A stretch of DNA of 64,000 bases from Actinomycetota bacterium (GCA_019240215.1 JAFAYQ010000038.1:62001-126000); one strand, 5' to 3'. Numbered from the stretch's first letter, positions 1 through 8,547 are shown. The notes: a model not told the origin generated them from the letters alone. A program made the numbers and translations.

Positions 1-94
1 ACCGGCCGCCCGGCGTCAGCACGATCAGCGGCGCCCCCGCGTCACCGATGAGGTCGTACACGACGTTGCCCCCGTTGATCTCGATCACCGGCAC
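1..94 (-). CDS. alpha/beta hydrolase, N-terminal fragment (runs off the window)
   Basis: The first 31 codons of a minus-strand gene read from a GTG at 94 down to the window edge. The translation includes GDAGAPLIVLTPGGR, the opening of an alpha/beta-hydrolase fold (strand, then the loop that forms the oxyanion hole). An in-frame stop lies at 118-116, so the start must be inside this stretch; a weak GGGA ribosome site is 9-10 bases upstream of the GTG. It is transcribed away from the double-TetR gene, which may control it. Substrate cannot be told from this fragment. Confidence 0.6.
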   Translation of the reverse strand, partial: MPVIEINGGNVVYDLIGDAGAPLIVLTPGGR

Positions 95-120
95 CGTCCA
101 CCGTCCCGCAGAAAGTCAGG

Positions 121-270
121 CGATAACAAACGTTCGATCACAACCTAGATCGCGGGACGGGGCGGCGCAAGACCCGGCCGGGGCGGGGCGGCCGATCGCG
201 GACCCGGACCCGCGCAAGGCTTGTCCCGGCCCTCGGCAAGAGCTACCTTGGAACAAACGTTAGGTAACAC
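121..270. promoter_or_regulatory. Divergent control region with two AACAAACGTT motifs and a candidate promoter for the TetR gene
   Basis: The decamer AACAAACGTT occurs at 125-134, close to the hydrolase start, and again at 252-261. A -35-like TTGTCC (221-226) and a -10-like TACCTT (244-249) are separated by 17 bases, so the predicted transcript start lies on the second motif. Repeated, near-palindromic motifs between a TetR gene and a divergent enzyme gene are the usual arrangement for autorepression and control of the neighbour. That the downstream TetR protein binds here is inference. Nothing else is recognisable between 95 and 349. Confidence 0.45.
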
Positions 271-349
271 TGGCTGCTCCCGGCGGCCGGCAGCGGCGAC
301 GGCTGGGCTGGCCGCGGCGCCGCCGCCCCGACGCCCCAGGGAGCATCGG

Positions 350-1732
350 TTGCCGACCAAGCCCCGGCCCAGCGGCCCGACCGCCAGCACCACCGGCCCT
401 GCCGGCACCACCAGGGCCACCGGTACCGCTAGCACCATCCCGGCGGTCACGGCCGCCGACGGCGCCCGCCGGGCCGAGATCCTGGCCTGCGCGGCCCGGC
501 TGTTCGCGTCGTCGGGGTCGGTCGGCACCTCGCTCAAGGACGTCGCCGCCGCCTGCGGGATCCTGCCCGGCAGCCTCTACCACCACTTCGCGTCCAAGGA
601 AGCGATCCTGCTCGAGCTGCTGGTCACCTACCGGTGCGAGCTGGACGCGGCCGGCGCGGCCGCGCTCGCCCGGCTCGACCGGGACGACCCCGGCGATGCC
701 ACCTTCGGCCAGATCATGGCGCTGGCCGACGCGATCGCGGGCATCGCCCGCCGCCACCGGGCCGCCCTGCAGATCACCATGTACGAGCCCCCGGCCGGCG
801 CCAGCCCGCAGTTCGCGGCCCAGGCCCGCCGCGGCCCGGAGACGGTTGACGTGGCCATGGACCGGCTGCTGCGGCGAGCCCAGGACCGCGGCCTGGTCGA
901 GGCCGGTGTCGGCCCCGCGGTGCTGGCCCGGCAGCTGGCCGAGAGCATGCGCCACGTCGCCCTGGCCATCCTCCTCGGCGGCCCGCCCGAACAGGTCGCG
1001 GCGGCCGTCTGCGACCTGCTGCTGTACGGGATCGCGGTCCAGCCGCTGGACGACGCCGAGCTGGACCGGTCGGCCGCCACCGCGGCCGCCGACGCCGCCG
1101 TCCGCGCCTGGGGCGAACCCGACGGCGGCGGCCCGCGCGACCAGCGCGACCAGCGCGACAAGGCGGCCGGGCTGCGCTCGGTGGCCCGGGCCGAGTTCGC
1201 CCGGCGCGGCTACGAGGCCACCACCGTGCGCGACATCGCCGCTGCGGCCGGGCTGGCGGCCGGCAGCGTCTACCGGATGATCGGCACCAAGGAGGCGCTG
1301 CTCGGGTCGATCATGAACGCCTTCCACGACCAGCTGTCAGCCGGCTACGACGCCGTGCTCGCCGCCGACGCCTCCCCGCTGGCCCAGCTGGACGCGCTGA
1401 CCTGGCTGAACCTCAACGTGCTGGACCGGTTCGGGCCCGAACTGGCCATCCAGGCGGCCTGGCTGCGGGCGGTCCCGCCCGCCGCCCGCGACCTGCGCCG
1501 CCCGGCTCGCCGGCGCGCCCGCCAGATCGGCGCGGTGGTGGCCGAGGGGCTGCGCTCGGGCCAGCTGCGGGCGGGCAGCGCCGTGCCCCCGCTGGACGTG
1601 CTGTCCGCCTGCGTCCGCGATCTCAGCTGGCTGCCGGCCTGGATGGTGCAGCAGCACGGCGCCCGGGCCGCCCTGGCCCACTCCCGGGCGACCCTGATCC
1701 GGGGCGCCGCCGTGCGTGGCCGGCGCGCTTGA
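350..1732 (+). CDS. Double TetR-family transcriptional regulator (two TetR units fused)
   Basis: About 460 residues, twice the normal TetR length. Two separate TetR DNA-binding heads are visible: the first around residues 37-90 (motif GILPGSLYHHFASKEAILLE), the second around 268-320 (GLAAGSVYRMIGTKEALL). Each is followed by its own helical ligand-binding region. I chose the TTG at 350 because AGGGAG lies 6 bases upstream and because a start at 221 would put the promoter and operator-like motif inside the gene. The Pro/Thr-rich first 35 residues look like linker. Tandem-TetR fusions exist in actinomycetes; the ligand is unknown. It is divergent from an alpha/beta hydrolase, the likeliest target. 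Confidence 0.8.
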   Translation: MPTKPRPSGPTASTTGPAGTTRATGTASTIPAVTAADGARRAEILACAARLFASSGSVGTSLKDVAAACGILPGSLYHHFASKEAILLELLVTYRCELDAAGAAALARLDRDDPGDATFGQIMALADAIAGIARRHRAALQITMYEPPAGASPQFAAQARRGPETVDVAMDRLLRRAQDRGLVEAGVGPAVLARQLAESMRHVALAILLGGPPEQVAAAVCDLLLYGIAVQPLDDAELDRSAATAAADAAVRAWGEPDGGGPRDQRDQRDKAAGLRSVARAEFARRGYEATTVRDIAAAAGLAAGSVYRMIGTKEALLGSIMNAFHDQLSAGYDAVLAADASPLAQLDALTWLNLNVLDRFGPELAIQAAWLRAVPPAARDLRRPARRRARQIGAVVAEGLRSGQLRAGSAVPPLDVLSACVRDLSWLPAWMVQQHGARAALAHSRATLIRGAAVRGRRA

Positions 1733-1745
1733 GACGGCAGCGCGG

Positions 1746-2393
1746 TTAGCGGGAGGCGGCCAGCGTCTTGCCCGCCTGGTGGGCCGCGTCGAGCGCGCCG
1801 GTGTGCATGGCCGCCGCCAGCTCGGAGAACTCGTCCAGCGCGGGGTTGACCCCGACCAGCGTGAACTCGCGCTCGACGACGGTCAGGTCGGCGCCCCAGA
1901 CCGTGCCCAGGTAGTGGGTCAGGTAGCCGGTCGAGTGGTCCCAGCCCGCGCGCGGAGTGCCCGGGCCGTAAGCCCCGCCCCGCACCGTGGCCAGCACGAC
2001 CGGCTTGCCCGCCAGCAGCGGGCGCTCGGCGGCGGCGCCGCCCCGTGGGTCGGTCACGATCAGGTCGATCCAGGCCTTGATGTGCTGGGAGACACCGAAG
2101 TTGTACAGCGGCACCGCCAGCACGATCGCGTCGGCCGCCAGCAGCTCGTCGACCAGGGTGGTGGCCAGCGCCACCGCCTGGCGCTGCTCCGGCGTCCGGT
2201 CCGGCTCGGGGGTCTGGCCGGCCCCGACCGCCAGCGCGAAGGCGTCGGCCGGGATCGGGTTGGTGCCCAGGTGCCGCCGGACCACGGTGTCACCCGGATG
2301 GGCGGCGAGCCATTCCTGCTCGACGATGTCGGCGAGCTCACTGCTGGTGGATCCGTCGACGCGAATGCTGGCGTCGAGCCGGTAGAGCGACAT
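1746..2393 (-). CDS. FMN-dependent NADH-azoreductase family flavodoxin-fold oxidoreductase
   Basis: 215 residues of the AcpD/AzoR flavodoxin-like fold: N-terminal SLYRLDASIR strand, central AIVLAVPLYNFGVSQHIKAW, which forms the flavin-binding loop and the dimer helix, and a later VRGGAYGP loop. The family moves two electrons from NAD(P)H to quinones or azo compounds in the cytosol. The start at 2393 has AGGAG 10 bases upstream; an ATG six codons earlier is less likely. It is divergent from a MarR regulator across a region with two palindromes, so induction by an electrophile or quinone relieving MarR repression is a reasonable inference. Confidence 0.85.
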   Translation of the reverse strand: MSLYRLDASIRVDGSTSSELADIVEQEWLAAHPGDTVVRRHLGTNPIPADAFALAVGAGQTPEPDRTPEQRQAVALATTLVDELLAADAIVLAVPLYNFGVSQHIKAWIDLIVTDPRGGAAAERPLLAGKPVVLATVRGGAYGPGTPRAGWDHSTGYLTHYLGTVWGADLTVVEREFTLVGVNPALDEFSELAAAMHTGALDAAHQAGKTLAASR

Positions 2394-2425
2394 GGTGGTG
2401 GTGCTCCTCATTGGCGGTGATCGAT

Positions 2426-2474
2426 TACTTCAAGCGTGAACTAACGTAGCACAAGGTACTTCACGCTTGAAGTA
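2426..2474. promoter_or_regulatory. Paired palindromic operators between azoreductase and MarR genes
   Basis: The 15-base arm TACTTCAAGCGTGAA (2426-2440) is repeated perfectly in inverted orientation at 2460-2474. Each arm also holds its own palindrome, TTCAAGCGTGAA (2429-2440) and TTCACGCTTGAA (2460-2471), with arms TTCA/TGAA. Centres are 31 bases apart, about three helical turns. This fits two MarR dimers bound on one DNA face, covering both divergent promoters. The palindromes are seen directly; the binding protein is inferred from position. Confidence 0.8.
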
Positions 2475-2499
2475 TTCCCGGGGAAGTATGCTCGGCGTC

Positions 2500-3090
2500 A
2501 TGACGGCGAGCCCGCACACGGCGGATGACGCCGCCGGCCCGGCCGACCCCGCATTGGCCCCGCCGGCCCGGCCGGATGACCCGGGGCCGCGCTGGCTGTC
2601 CGCGTCCGAGCAGGAGACCTGGCGAGCCGTCTGGGCCCTGATGCTTCAGCTGCCGGGTCCGCTGGACGCGCAGTTGCAGCGGGATTCCGGCCTCAGCCTG
2701 TTCGGCTACATGGTGCTCAGCTCGCTGTCGATGGCCCCCGAGCACACCCTGCGGATGAGCGAGCTGGCCCGGCTGGCCAACGGCTCGCTGTCGCGGTTGT
2801 CCAACGTGGCCAAGCGGCTGGAGGAGCGGGGCTGGCTGCGGCGCGAGCCCGATCCTCACGACGGCCGGTCCACGGTCGCCCGGCTGACCGACAGCGGCTG
2901 GGAGCTGGTCCAGTCGGCCGCCCCGGGCCACGTCGAGGCGGTCCGCCACCTGGTCATCGACCCGCTGAGCGACGCTCAGCGGGAGGCGCTGACGAGCGCC
3001 GCCCGCGCCGTCATTCGCGGCCTGGAGGAGTGCCCGGGAGCCGACGATCCCGACAGCGCCTGCACCGAGGTCACCGAAACCCCCTGCTGA
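2500..3090 (+). CDS. MarR-family transcriptional regulator
   Basis: 196 residues with a MarR winged helix: RMSELARLANGSLSRLSNVA as the recognition region, then EERGWLRREPDPHDGRST as the wing (the DxRS/T-type motif of the family). The extra N-terminal 40 residues are Ala/Pro-rich. ATG at 2500 has GGGGA about 14 bases upstream; ATG at 2488 is possible but sits almost on top of the purine tract. An upstream TTG at 2467 lies within the operator and is rejected. Probably an autorepressor that also controls the divergent azoreductase. Confidence 0.85.
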   Translation: MTASPHTADDAAGPADPALAPPARPDDPGPRWLSASEQETWRAVWALMLQLPGPLDAQLQRDSGLSLFGYMVLSSLSMAPEHTLRMSELARLANGSLSRLSNVAKRLEERGWLRREPDPHDGRSTVARLTDSGWELVQSAAPGHVEAVRHLVIDPLSDAQREALTSAARAVIRGLEECPGADDPDSACTEVTETPC

Positions 3091-3141
3091 CCACCGTCAC
3101 ATTCCTGCCAAGAGCCACCTGCCGTTCAAATCGGCTCGCTA

Positions 3142-3181
3142 GCATTTGCCCTGGTAGTGATGGGATCAATGGGGCAAATGC
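3142..3181. repeat. 10-bp inverted repeat ahead of the frameshifted Pro-rich gene
   Basis: GCATTTGCCC (3142-3151) and GGGCAAATGC (3172-3181) are perfect inverted copies with a 20-base spacer. It ends three bases before the purine-rich ribosome site of the gene at 3200, so it could be an operator or an RNA hairpin that affects translation. No further evidence for either. Confidence 0.5.
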
Positions 3182-3199
3182 ACTGGGGGAGAGCTTTCG

Positions 3200-3471
3200 A
3201 TGACCGGGCCGCCTGGTGACCCGTACCAGCCCTACCGGCCGCCGTCCGGCGGTTACCCGCCACCTCCGGAGCCGCCCCGGCCGCCCTCCACCAGGTCACC
3301 GAGCTGGCGTCGTCGATCACCGGCCTCGGCGACGCCATGAGCAAGCTCGGCAACAACCTGTCGGTGGCGTCCAGCGACGTCGAGGCGGCGGGCACCGCCA
3401 TCCAGCAGGGCAACGTCAAGACCCAGGCCGCCACCTCCGACATCAGCAACGTCCACGGCAGCCAGAGCTGA
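3200..3471 (+). pseudogene. Small Pro-rich protein with helical C-terminus, apparently frameshifted
   Basis: An ATG at 3200 with a strong GGGGGAG site starts a Pro/Tyr/Gly-rich segment (MTGPPGDPYQPYRPPSGGYP) typical of actinomycete membrane or secreted proteins. That frame stops at 3338-3340. An overlapping frame, open from 3220 without a usable start codon, reads a good helical protein (ELASSITGLGDAMSKLGNNL) to a stop at 3469-3471. Joining them needs one lost base, or a -1 shift, somewhere in 3220-3338. The usual transmembrane segment after such Pro-rich heads is absent, so a larger deletion is also possible. No clear slippery heptamer was seen. Family not recognised. Confidence 0.5.
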
Positions 3472-3500
3472 CGGCCCCGGGCCTACCGGCCGGCCCGCGG

Positions 3501-4196
3501 TTACTTGTGCGGGACCGCGTCGGTGTCCATCGGCCCGACCGTCAGCGTCTTGGTGGTGACCAGCGGCGTGACGTAGCCGGCGTCGACGTTGTAGATCTTG
3601 GCGGTCAGCGCGGTGGTCTGGTTGGGCGGGATGACCTGCACCTGCTCGGCCCGGGGGACGTCGGCGCTGGCGCCGGGGTCGCGGGTGGTGAAGTTGACGA
3701 ACGCCGCGCTGGCGGTGTGCGGGGCCAGCGTCTGGACCTTCTCCCCGCTGGTGGACAGCTTGGCCGTCCACACGTCCTTCATGCCGAGCGGCTTCGGCGT
3801 GCCCCCGACGCCGCCGATCAGCTCCACCCCCGGGAACCCGTACAGCGTGCAGGTCCGGCTCGAGTCGTTGGTCAGCTCGACGTAGAAGCTGCCGGCGGTG
3901 CTGCCGTCCTCCTGCGGTCCCTGCAGCACCCGCAGCGACAGGTCCCTGGTGGCGCACCGGCTACCGGTCGCCGAGGTCCCCGATCCCGATCCGCCTGGGC
4001 CGCCCCCGGAGCCGCTGTCCCCGCTGCCCCCGGTGGCGGCGGTGCTGGCCGGCCCGCTGGCTGCTGCCCCCGAAGCCGCCGCCGTCGGCGAACTGCTCCC
4101 GGACGCGCTGGTCGTTCCCGATCCACTGGCCGAGCACCCGGCCAGAGCGGCCGTCGCGATCGCCGCGGCGGCGGAAACCCCCGTGACCAACTTCAT
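3501..4196 (-). CDS. DUF4232-type lipoprotein
   Basis: 231 residues. The N-terminus is a lipoprotein signal peptide: MKLVTGVSAAAAIATAALAG followed by Cys in the lipobox context LAGC, so the mature protein should be diacylated and anchored outside the membrane. A Ser/Gly/Thr-rich spacer follows to about residue 80. Then comes a DUF4232 beta-sandwich (SFYVELTNDSSRTCTLYGFP, later PPNQTTALTAKIYN). The GTG 9 bases upstream of the chosen ATG is an alternative start. Function of DUF4232 proteins is unknown; they are common cell-surface proteins of actinomycetes. Confidence 0.75.
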   Translation of the reverse strand: MKLVTGVSAAAAIATAALAGCSASGSGTTSASGSSSPTAAASGAAASGPASTAATGGSGDSGSGGGPGGSGSGTSATGSRCATRDLSLRVLQGPQEDGSTAGSFYVELTNDSSRTCTLYGFPGVELIGGVGGTPKPLGMKDVWTAKLSTSGEKVQTLAPHTASAAFVNFTTRDPGASADVPRAEQVQVIPPNQTTALTAKIYNVDAGYVTPLVTTKTLTVGPMDTDAVPHK

Positions 4197-4359
4197 CCTG
4201 TTCACTTGTAAAACTCCCATCGGTGTCCCGTTTGTTTTTCCGGCATCCCCCCAGACGCCGCTACCCCCGCCCAGGTTGGGCCGTTCCGCCGTCCGGCCGC
4301 TCAACGCAACCGCGCGAGCCGTCGTCTATGGGGATGACCACGACGAGTCAGGGGAACAT

Positions 4360-5205
4360 GTGGACAGAAAACAGACGCGGGCCTTCGAGGGCTTCGTCGC
4401 CGAGTCAGGGGACACCCTGCTGCGGATGGCGACCCTGGCGGCCAGGTGGGCGCGGGTCACCCACCCGATGGCGTTCTGCCGCCGGGTCATGCACAACATC
4501 GTGATCGACCAGGCCCGGGCGCGCGGACGGCGGCCACGGTCGCTTGGCCTGGCCAGCGCCCACGACAGCGGCGACCCCCGGTCCGGTGACCCGGTCGCCG
4601 CCGTCGAGCTCCGCCCGGCCCTGCTGGGTCCGGGGGTCCCCGGCGAACTGCCGGTGGCCCGGCACGACTCGCCGACCGTGGCCGAGTTCGCCCGCTGGCC
4701 CACCGGCCCGGCCGAGCTCCGGGCGCTGCTGCTGTCCCAGGCCAACGAGCAGAACGCCCAGGCCCAGAAGCAGTTCGAGCACAATCTGAGCCAGCAGCCG
4801 GCCAGCCAGCGCAAGAAGATGGCCACCGCCCACGCGGCCGCGGTCGGCACCGTCACCGACGACGACCTGGTCTTCGAGCAGGCGACCGACACGCTGTGGA
4901 ACCCGCTGGTGCCGCCCGCCCTGCGCTCGGCGCTGTACAAGGTGCTGGCGGCCACCCCCGGCGTGGTCGTCCACACCCACGCCCGTGACCTCAGCGGCCG
5001 CCCCGCCACCGAGATCAGCCGGGTCGACAACGCCCAGGGCGAGACCACCTCGACGTTCGAGAACCCGGCCACCGGCGCGGTGCTCGAGTCGCTGTTCGCC
5101 ACCCCCGCCAACCCGGCCCAGGGCGTCCCCGGCAGCACCTACTACGACCTCTACCAGTCCATCACCAGCAGCAGCACCCTGCCCGCCCACCCCTACCAGC
5201 GCTAA
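4360..5205 (+). pseudogene. Chimeric ORF: SigE-type sigma-factor head joined to the tail of a CU044_5270-family protein
   Basis: One open frame of 281 codons joins pieces of two proteins. The head (RAFEGFVAESGDTLLRMATL, then HPMAFCRRVMHNIVIDQARA) is the region-2 part of a SigE-like ECF sigma factor, but about 20 residues normally between these blocks (the conserved acidic helix of region 2) are missing. After residue 90 the sigma region 4 is absent and the reading passes into the C-terminal part of a CU044_5270-type protein (WNPLVPPALRSALYKVLA to the Tyr-rich end), which normally is encoded just downstream of such a sigma gene. The product could not act as a sigma factor. In-frame deletions in the DNA, or assembly collapse, are the two explanations. 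GTG start chosen because GGGGAA precedes it. Confidence 0.6.
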
Positions 5206-5307
5206 CGGTGTCACCGGCGCGGGCCTGTCCCAGCTGGGGGCAGGGCCGCCTCTTCCTCCTCGGCCGCCCCGGTGGTTCACTGAGCGAAACCGGCCGGAGG
5301 AGCGACG

Positions 5308-6816
5308 ATGCCCTCGATCCCTGAGACCTTGCGCACCAGCGCGGCGCGCTGCCCGGACCGGGAGGCGCTGGTGTTCGGCGCCCGCCGGTGGTCCTACCGG
5401 GAGCTGTACGAAGAAACCGAGCGCGCGGCCGCGGCCCTGGTCGCCCGCGGGGTCGCCCCCGGCGAGCGGGTGCTGCTGATCTCCCCGAACAGCGGCGCGT
5501 TCGTGGTCGCCGCCTACGCGGTCCTGCGGACCGGTGCGATCCTGGTGCCCGGCAACCCGCGCAACGCCCCGCCCGAGGTGGCGCACCTGATCCGGGACTC
5601 CGGCGCGATGGTCGTGCTGCACGCGCCGGAGCTGGCCGACGTGGTCACCCGGGGGGTGGCCCAGAGCGGAGCCGCCCCGCAGGTCCTGCCGCTGGACGGG
5701 CTGGCCGCCGAGGCCAGCACCGGCCGTCCGCCGGTCGCCCACCAGCCGGCCGAGTCCGACGACGCGCTGCTGCTCTACACCTCGGGCACCACCGGCGCCC
5801 CCAAGGGCGCCCTGTTCGACCACCACCGGGCGCTGTGGGTGGCGGTCAACGTGTCCGGCGCCACCGGTTACCGCGACGGTGACCGCACCCTGCACGTGGC
5901 TCCGCTGTACCACGCCGCCCAGCTGGTCCTGGTGCTGATCGCGGGCACCGCGCTGGCGATGACGCACGTGGTGGCGGCCCGGTTCGATCCGGCCGAGGTG
6001 GCGGCGCTGATGGAGCAGGAGCGCATCTCGCTGTTCTTCGGGGTGCCGACCATGTACCAGTTCCTGCTGCGGCTGCCGGGCATCACCGACCGGGACCTGT
6101 CGGCCTGGCGGGTCGGCATGTACGGGGCCGCGCCGATGCCTCCCGACTCGGCCCGCGCCCTGGTCAAGGCGTTTCCGTGGGTGGCGCTGTTCCAGCTGTG
6201 CGGGCAGACCGAAGCCGGCCCGGGTGGCATCTACGCCGGTCCGGAGGACGTGCTGGCCCGCCCGGACGCCATGGGCCACTACGCGCTGCCCAACACCGAG
6301 GCCCGGGTGGTGACCGCCGATGGCGCCGACACCGGCCCCGATGAGGTGGGGGAGCTGGTGCTGCGCGGCGAGACGATCATGAAGGGCTACTGGAACCAGC
6401 CCGCCGCCACCGCCGAAACCGTCCGGGACGGCTGGCTGCACACCGGTGACCTCGCGGTCCGGGACGCCGACGGCTACATTACGCTGGTCGACCGGATCAA
6501 GGATCTGATCATCACCGGCGGCCGCAACGTGTACTCGATCGAGGTCGAAGCCGCCCTGGCCGGCCACCCCGACATCCTCGACGTCGCGGTGGTCGGCATC
6601 CCGCACCCGGACTACGGCGAGAGCATCGTCGCCGTGATCCAGCCCGCCGACGGCGCTCAGCCGACCGTCGAATCGCTGCGGGCCTGGACCCGCGACCGCA
6701 TCGCCGACTACAAGGCTCCGCATCTGGTCGTCGTCCGCCCGATCCCGCGCAACCCGTCCGGCAAAATCCAGAAACACCTGCTCCGGGCCGACCTGAAAGC
6801 CGTCGAACCGGGCTGA
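5308..6816 (+). CDS. Long-chain acyl-CoA synthetase / class I adenylate-forming ligase
   Basis: 502 residues, full length for the family. Core motifs are in order: A3 loop LLYTSGTTGAPKGALFDH near residue 155, GQTEAGPGG near 303, the A7-A8 region TGDLAVRDADGYITLVDRIK with the hinge Asp near 390, and the A10 lysine in PRNPSGKIQK near 487. The enzyme activates a carboxylic acid, probably a fatty acid, to the acyl-adenylate and then the CoA thioester. CGGAGGAG lies 5-6 bases before the ATG. It stands alone, so its substrate cannot be narrowed by neighbours. Confidence 0.9.
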   Translation: MPSIPETLRTSAARCPDREALVFGARRWSYRELYEETERAAAALVARGVAPGERVLLISPNSGAFVVAAYAVLRTGAILVPGNPRNAPPEVAHLIRDSGAMVVLHAPELADVVTRGVAQSGAAPQVLPLDGLAAEASTGRPPVAHQPAESDDALLLYTSGTTGAPKGALFDHHRALWVAVNVSGATGYRDGDRTLHVAPLYHAAQLVLVLIAGTALAMTHVVAARFDPAEVAALMEQERISLFFGVPTMYQFLLRLPGITDRDLSAWRVGMYGAAPMPPDSARALVKAFPWVALFQLCGQTEAGPGGIYAGPEDVLARPDAMGHYALPNTEARVVTADGADTGPDEVGELVLRGETIMKGYWNQPAATAETVRDGWLHTGDLAVRDADGYITLVDRIKDLIITGGRNVYSIEVEAALAGHPDILDVAVVGIPHPDYGESIVAVIQPADGAQPTVESLRAWTRDRIADYKAPHLVVVRPIPRNPSGKIQKHLLRADLKAVEPG

Positions 6817-6867
6817 CGGATCGCAGGGGGCGAATTGACCCGTCAGCCCGGTTCATTTCCGGGATGG

Positions 6868-7286
6868 CTATTTAACGGTAAGGCCGAACGAATTGTTGTC
6901 CCAGCCGAGCGGGCTGGGGATTATTTCTATTTGCCCGGTCGACGTCCCCGTGCTGGTCATAATCCGCGGAAAATGTGCCCAGTCCCCGAGCGGCCGGGTG
7001 CGCCCGGCGGTGTCGGTCAGCGTGACGTCCGAGAACGAGTTCAGCTGCTCGGGGTGGGCCGACGCCTTGAACGGCTGGTTGTTATGCCGTTGCTGTCGGT
7101 CGCACCGTAGCCGGGCGCCCCTTGCGTGTACTGAGGTCCCGAGCCGGGTGGGACCGGGGCCGGTCTGGCCGCGCTGGCCGGTCTGGCCGGGCCGGTCTGG
7201 CTGGCGTTGGCGGGCAGGGTCGCGGTCGCCAGCGTGAGGCCGGACGCCGTCAGGGCAGCGCCGAGCACGGCGAATTTCTTGATCAT
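6868..7286 (-). pseudogene. Small secreted protein with a signal peptide, frameshifted near 7080
   Basis: The ATG at 7286 starts a Sec signal peptide (MIKKFAVLGAALTASGLTLA then a TLPANAS cleavage region) followed by a Pro/Ala-rich stretch and GYGATDSNG. The frame then degenerates and stops at 7041. The next frame continues sensibly as NNQPFKASAHPEQLNSFSDV and ends at 6868 with WDNNSFGLTVK. One lost base close to 7082 would join them as a protein of about 138 residues. The tail looks extracellular. Family not recognised. Sequencing error in this stretch would also explain it. The 7287-7482 gap upstream is AT-richer and holds divergent promoters for this gene and for the deaminase. Confidence 0.55.
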
Positions 7287-7482
7287 TTAATAGCGCCTTC
7301 CGAGGGCAGGAAAATTCACCAACCTCTTTCCCGTGGGACACCGCGCTGAATCAAGAACTGAGCAATATAGAGACCCTTTATGAAAATTAAAATGGAACAC
7401 GAGGCAGACTGATCAAGAATTACCGCCTAACCGGGCAGAAGCGGAAATGTAGAAGGAAATGGGCGCACGGTACCATGATCGG

Positions 7483-8547
7483 ATGATGCCGACGCTCGAT
7501 CAGGTCCGAGCCGTGCCCAAGGTGCTGCTGCACGACCACCTCGACGGCGGGCTGCGGCCGGCCACGATCATCGAACTGGCCCGGGCCACCGGGTACCAGG
7601 ATCTGCCCAGCTACGACGCCGACGCGCTGGGCCGGGCGATGGTCGGCACCGCCCACCACGGGCATCTGGAGCTGTACCTGGAGCCGTTCCGGCACACGGT
7701 CGCGGTCATGCAGACCCCCCAGGCGCTGACCCGGGTGGCGGCCGAGTGCGCCGAGGACCTGGCGGCCGACGGGGTCGTCTACGCCGAGGTCCGGTTCGCG
7801 CCCGAGCTGCACCTGGACCGCGGGCTGCGGCTCGACCAGGTGGTGGAGGCGGTGCTGGAGGGGTTCCGCCGGGGAAGCGAAGGCAACGGCATCGTGGTCC
7901 GGGCGCTGCTCACCGCGATGCGGACCACCGCCCGCTCGCTGGAGATCGCCGAGCTGGCCGTCCGTTACCGGGACCTGGGAGTGGTCGGCTTCGACATCGC
8001 CGGCGCCGAGGCGGGCTGGCCGCCCAGCCGCCACCTGGACGCGTTCGAGTACGTCCAGCGGGAGAACTTCCACATCACGATTCACGCCGGGGAGGGCTTC
8101 GGGCTGCCGTCGATCTGGGAGGCGGTCCAGTTCTGCGGGGCCGAGCGGCTCGGGCACGGAGTCCGGATCGTCGACGACATCAAGACCAACACCGACGGGC
8201 CGGCCGAGCTGGGGCGGCTGGCCGCGTTCGTCCGCGACCGCCGGATCGCGCTCGAGCTGTGCCCGACCTCCAACGTGCAGACCGGCGCCGCCCCCTCGAT
8301 CGCCCAGCATCCGATCGGCCTGCTGCGCGAGCTGAACTTCCGGGTCACCGTCAACACCGACAACCGGCTGATGAGCGGGATCACGCTGTCCTCGGAGCTG
8401 CACGCGGTCGCCGGGGCCTTCGGCTACGGCTGGGCCGACCTCCAGTGGCTGACGATCAACGCCATGAAGAGCGCGTTCCTGCCCTTCGACGAGCGGCTGG
8501 AGATCATCAACCAGGTCATCAAGCCGGGCTACGCTCCGCTGCTCTGA
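7483..8547 (+). CDS. add: Adenosine deaminase
   Basis: 354 residues of the amidohydrolase family. Zinc ligands are HDH at residues 17-19 and the His of IHAGEGFG near 199; ERLGHGVRI supplies the next His; [12 protein letters not shown] near 288 carries the catalytic Asp in the form usual for actinomycete enzymes. It deaminates adenosine or deoxyadenosine to the inosine form in purine salvage. The ATG at 7483 is 6 bases after a -10-like TACCAT (7471-7476), so the message may be leaderless; ATG 7459 is an alternative. The 3' end overlaps the convergent MFS gene by 19 bases. Confidence 0.88.
   Translation: MMPTLDQVRAVPKVLLHDHLDGGLRPATIIELARATGYQDLPSYDADALGRAMVGTAHHGHLELYLEPFRHTVAVMQTPQALTRVAAECAEDLAADGVVYAEVRFAPELHLDRGLRLDQVVEAVLEGFRRGSEGNGIVVRALLTAMRTTARSLEIAELAVRYRDLGVVGFDIAGAEAGWPPSRHLDAFEYVQRENFHITIHAGEGFGLPSIWEAVQFCGAERLGHGVRIVDDIKTNTDGPAELGRLAAFVRDRRIALELCPTSNVQTGAAPSIAQHPIGLLRELNFRVTVNTDNRLMSGITLSSELHAVAGAFGYGWADLQWLTINAMKSAFLPFDERLEIINQVIKPGYAPLL

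Noticed and set aside
3220-3338. Programmed -1 frameshifting in the Pro-rich gene
   Set aside because: No X-XXY-YYZ heptamer in the right frame was found; mutation or sequence error is simpler.
4405-6777. 790-codon open frame on the minus strand opposite the acyl-CoA ligase and sigma chimera
   Set aside because: It is the low-complexity Gly/Arg/His/Gln-rich shadow expected of GC-rich DNA; the plus strand holds all adenylate-ligase motifs.
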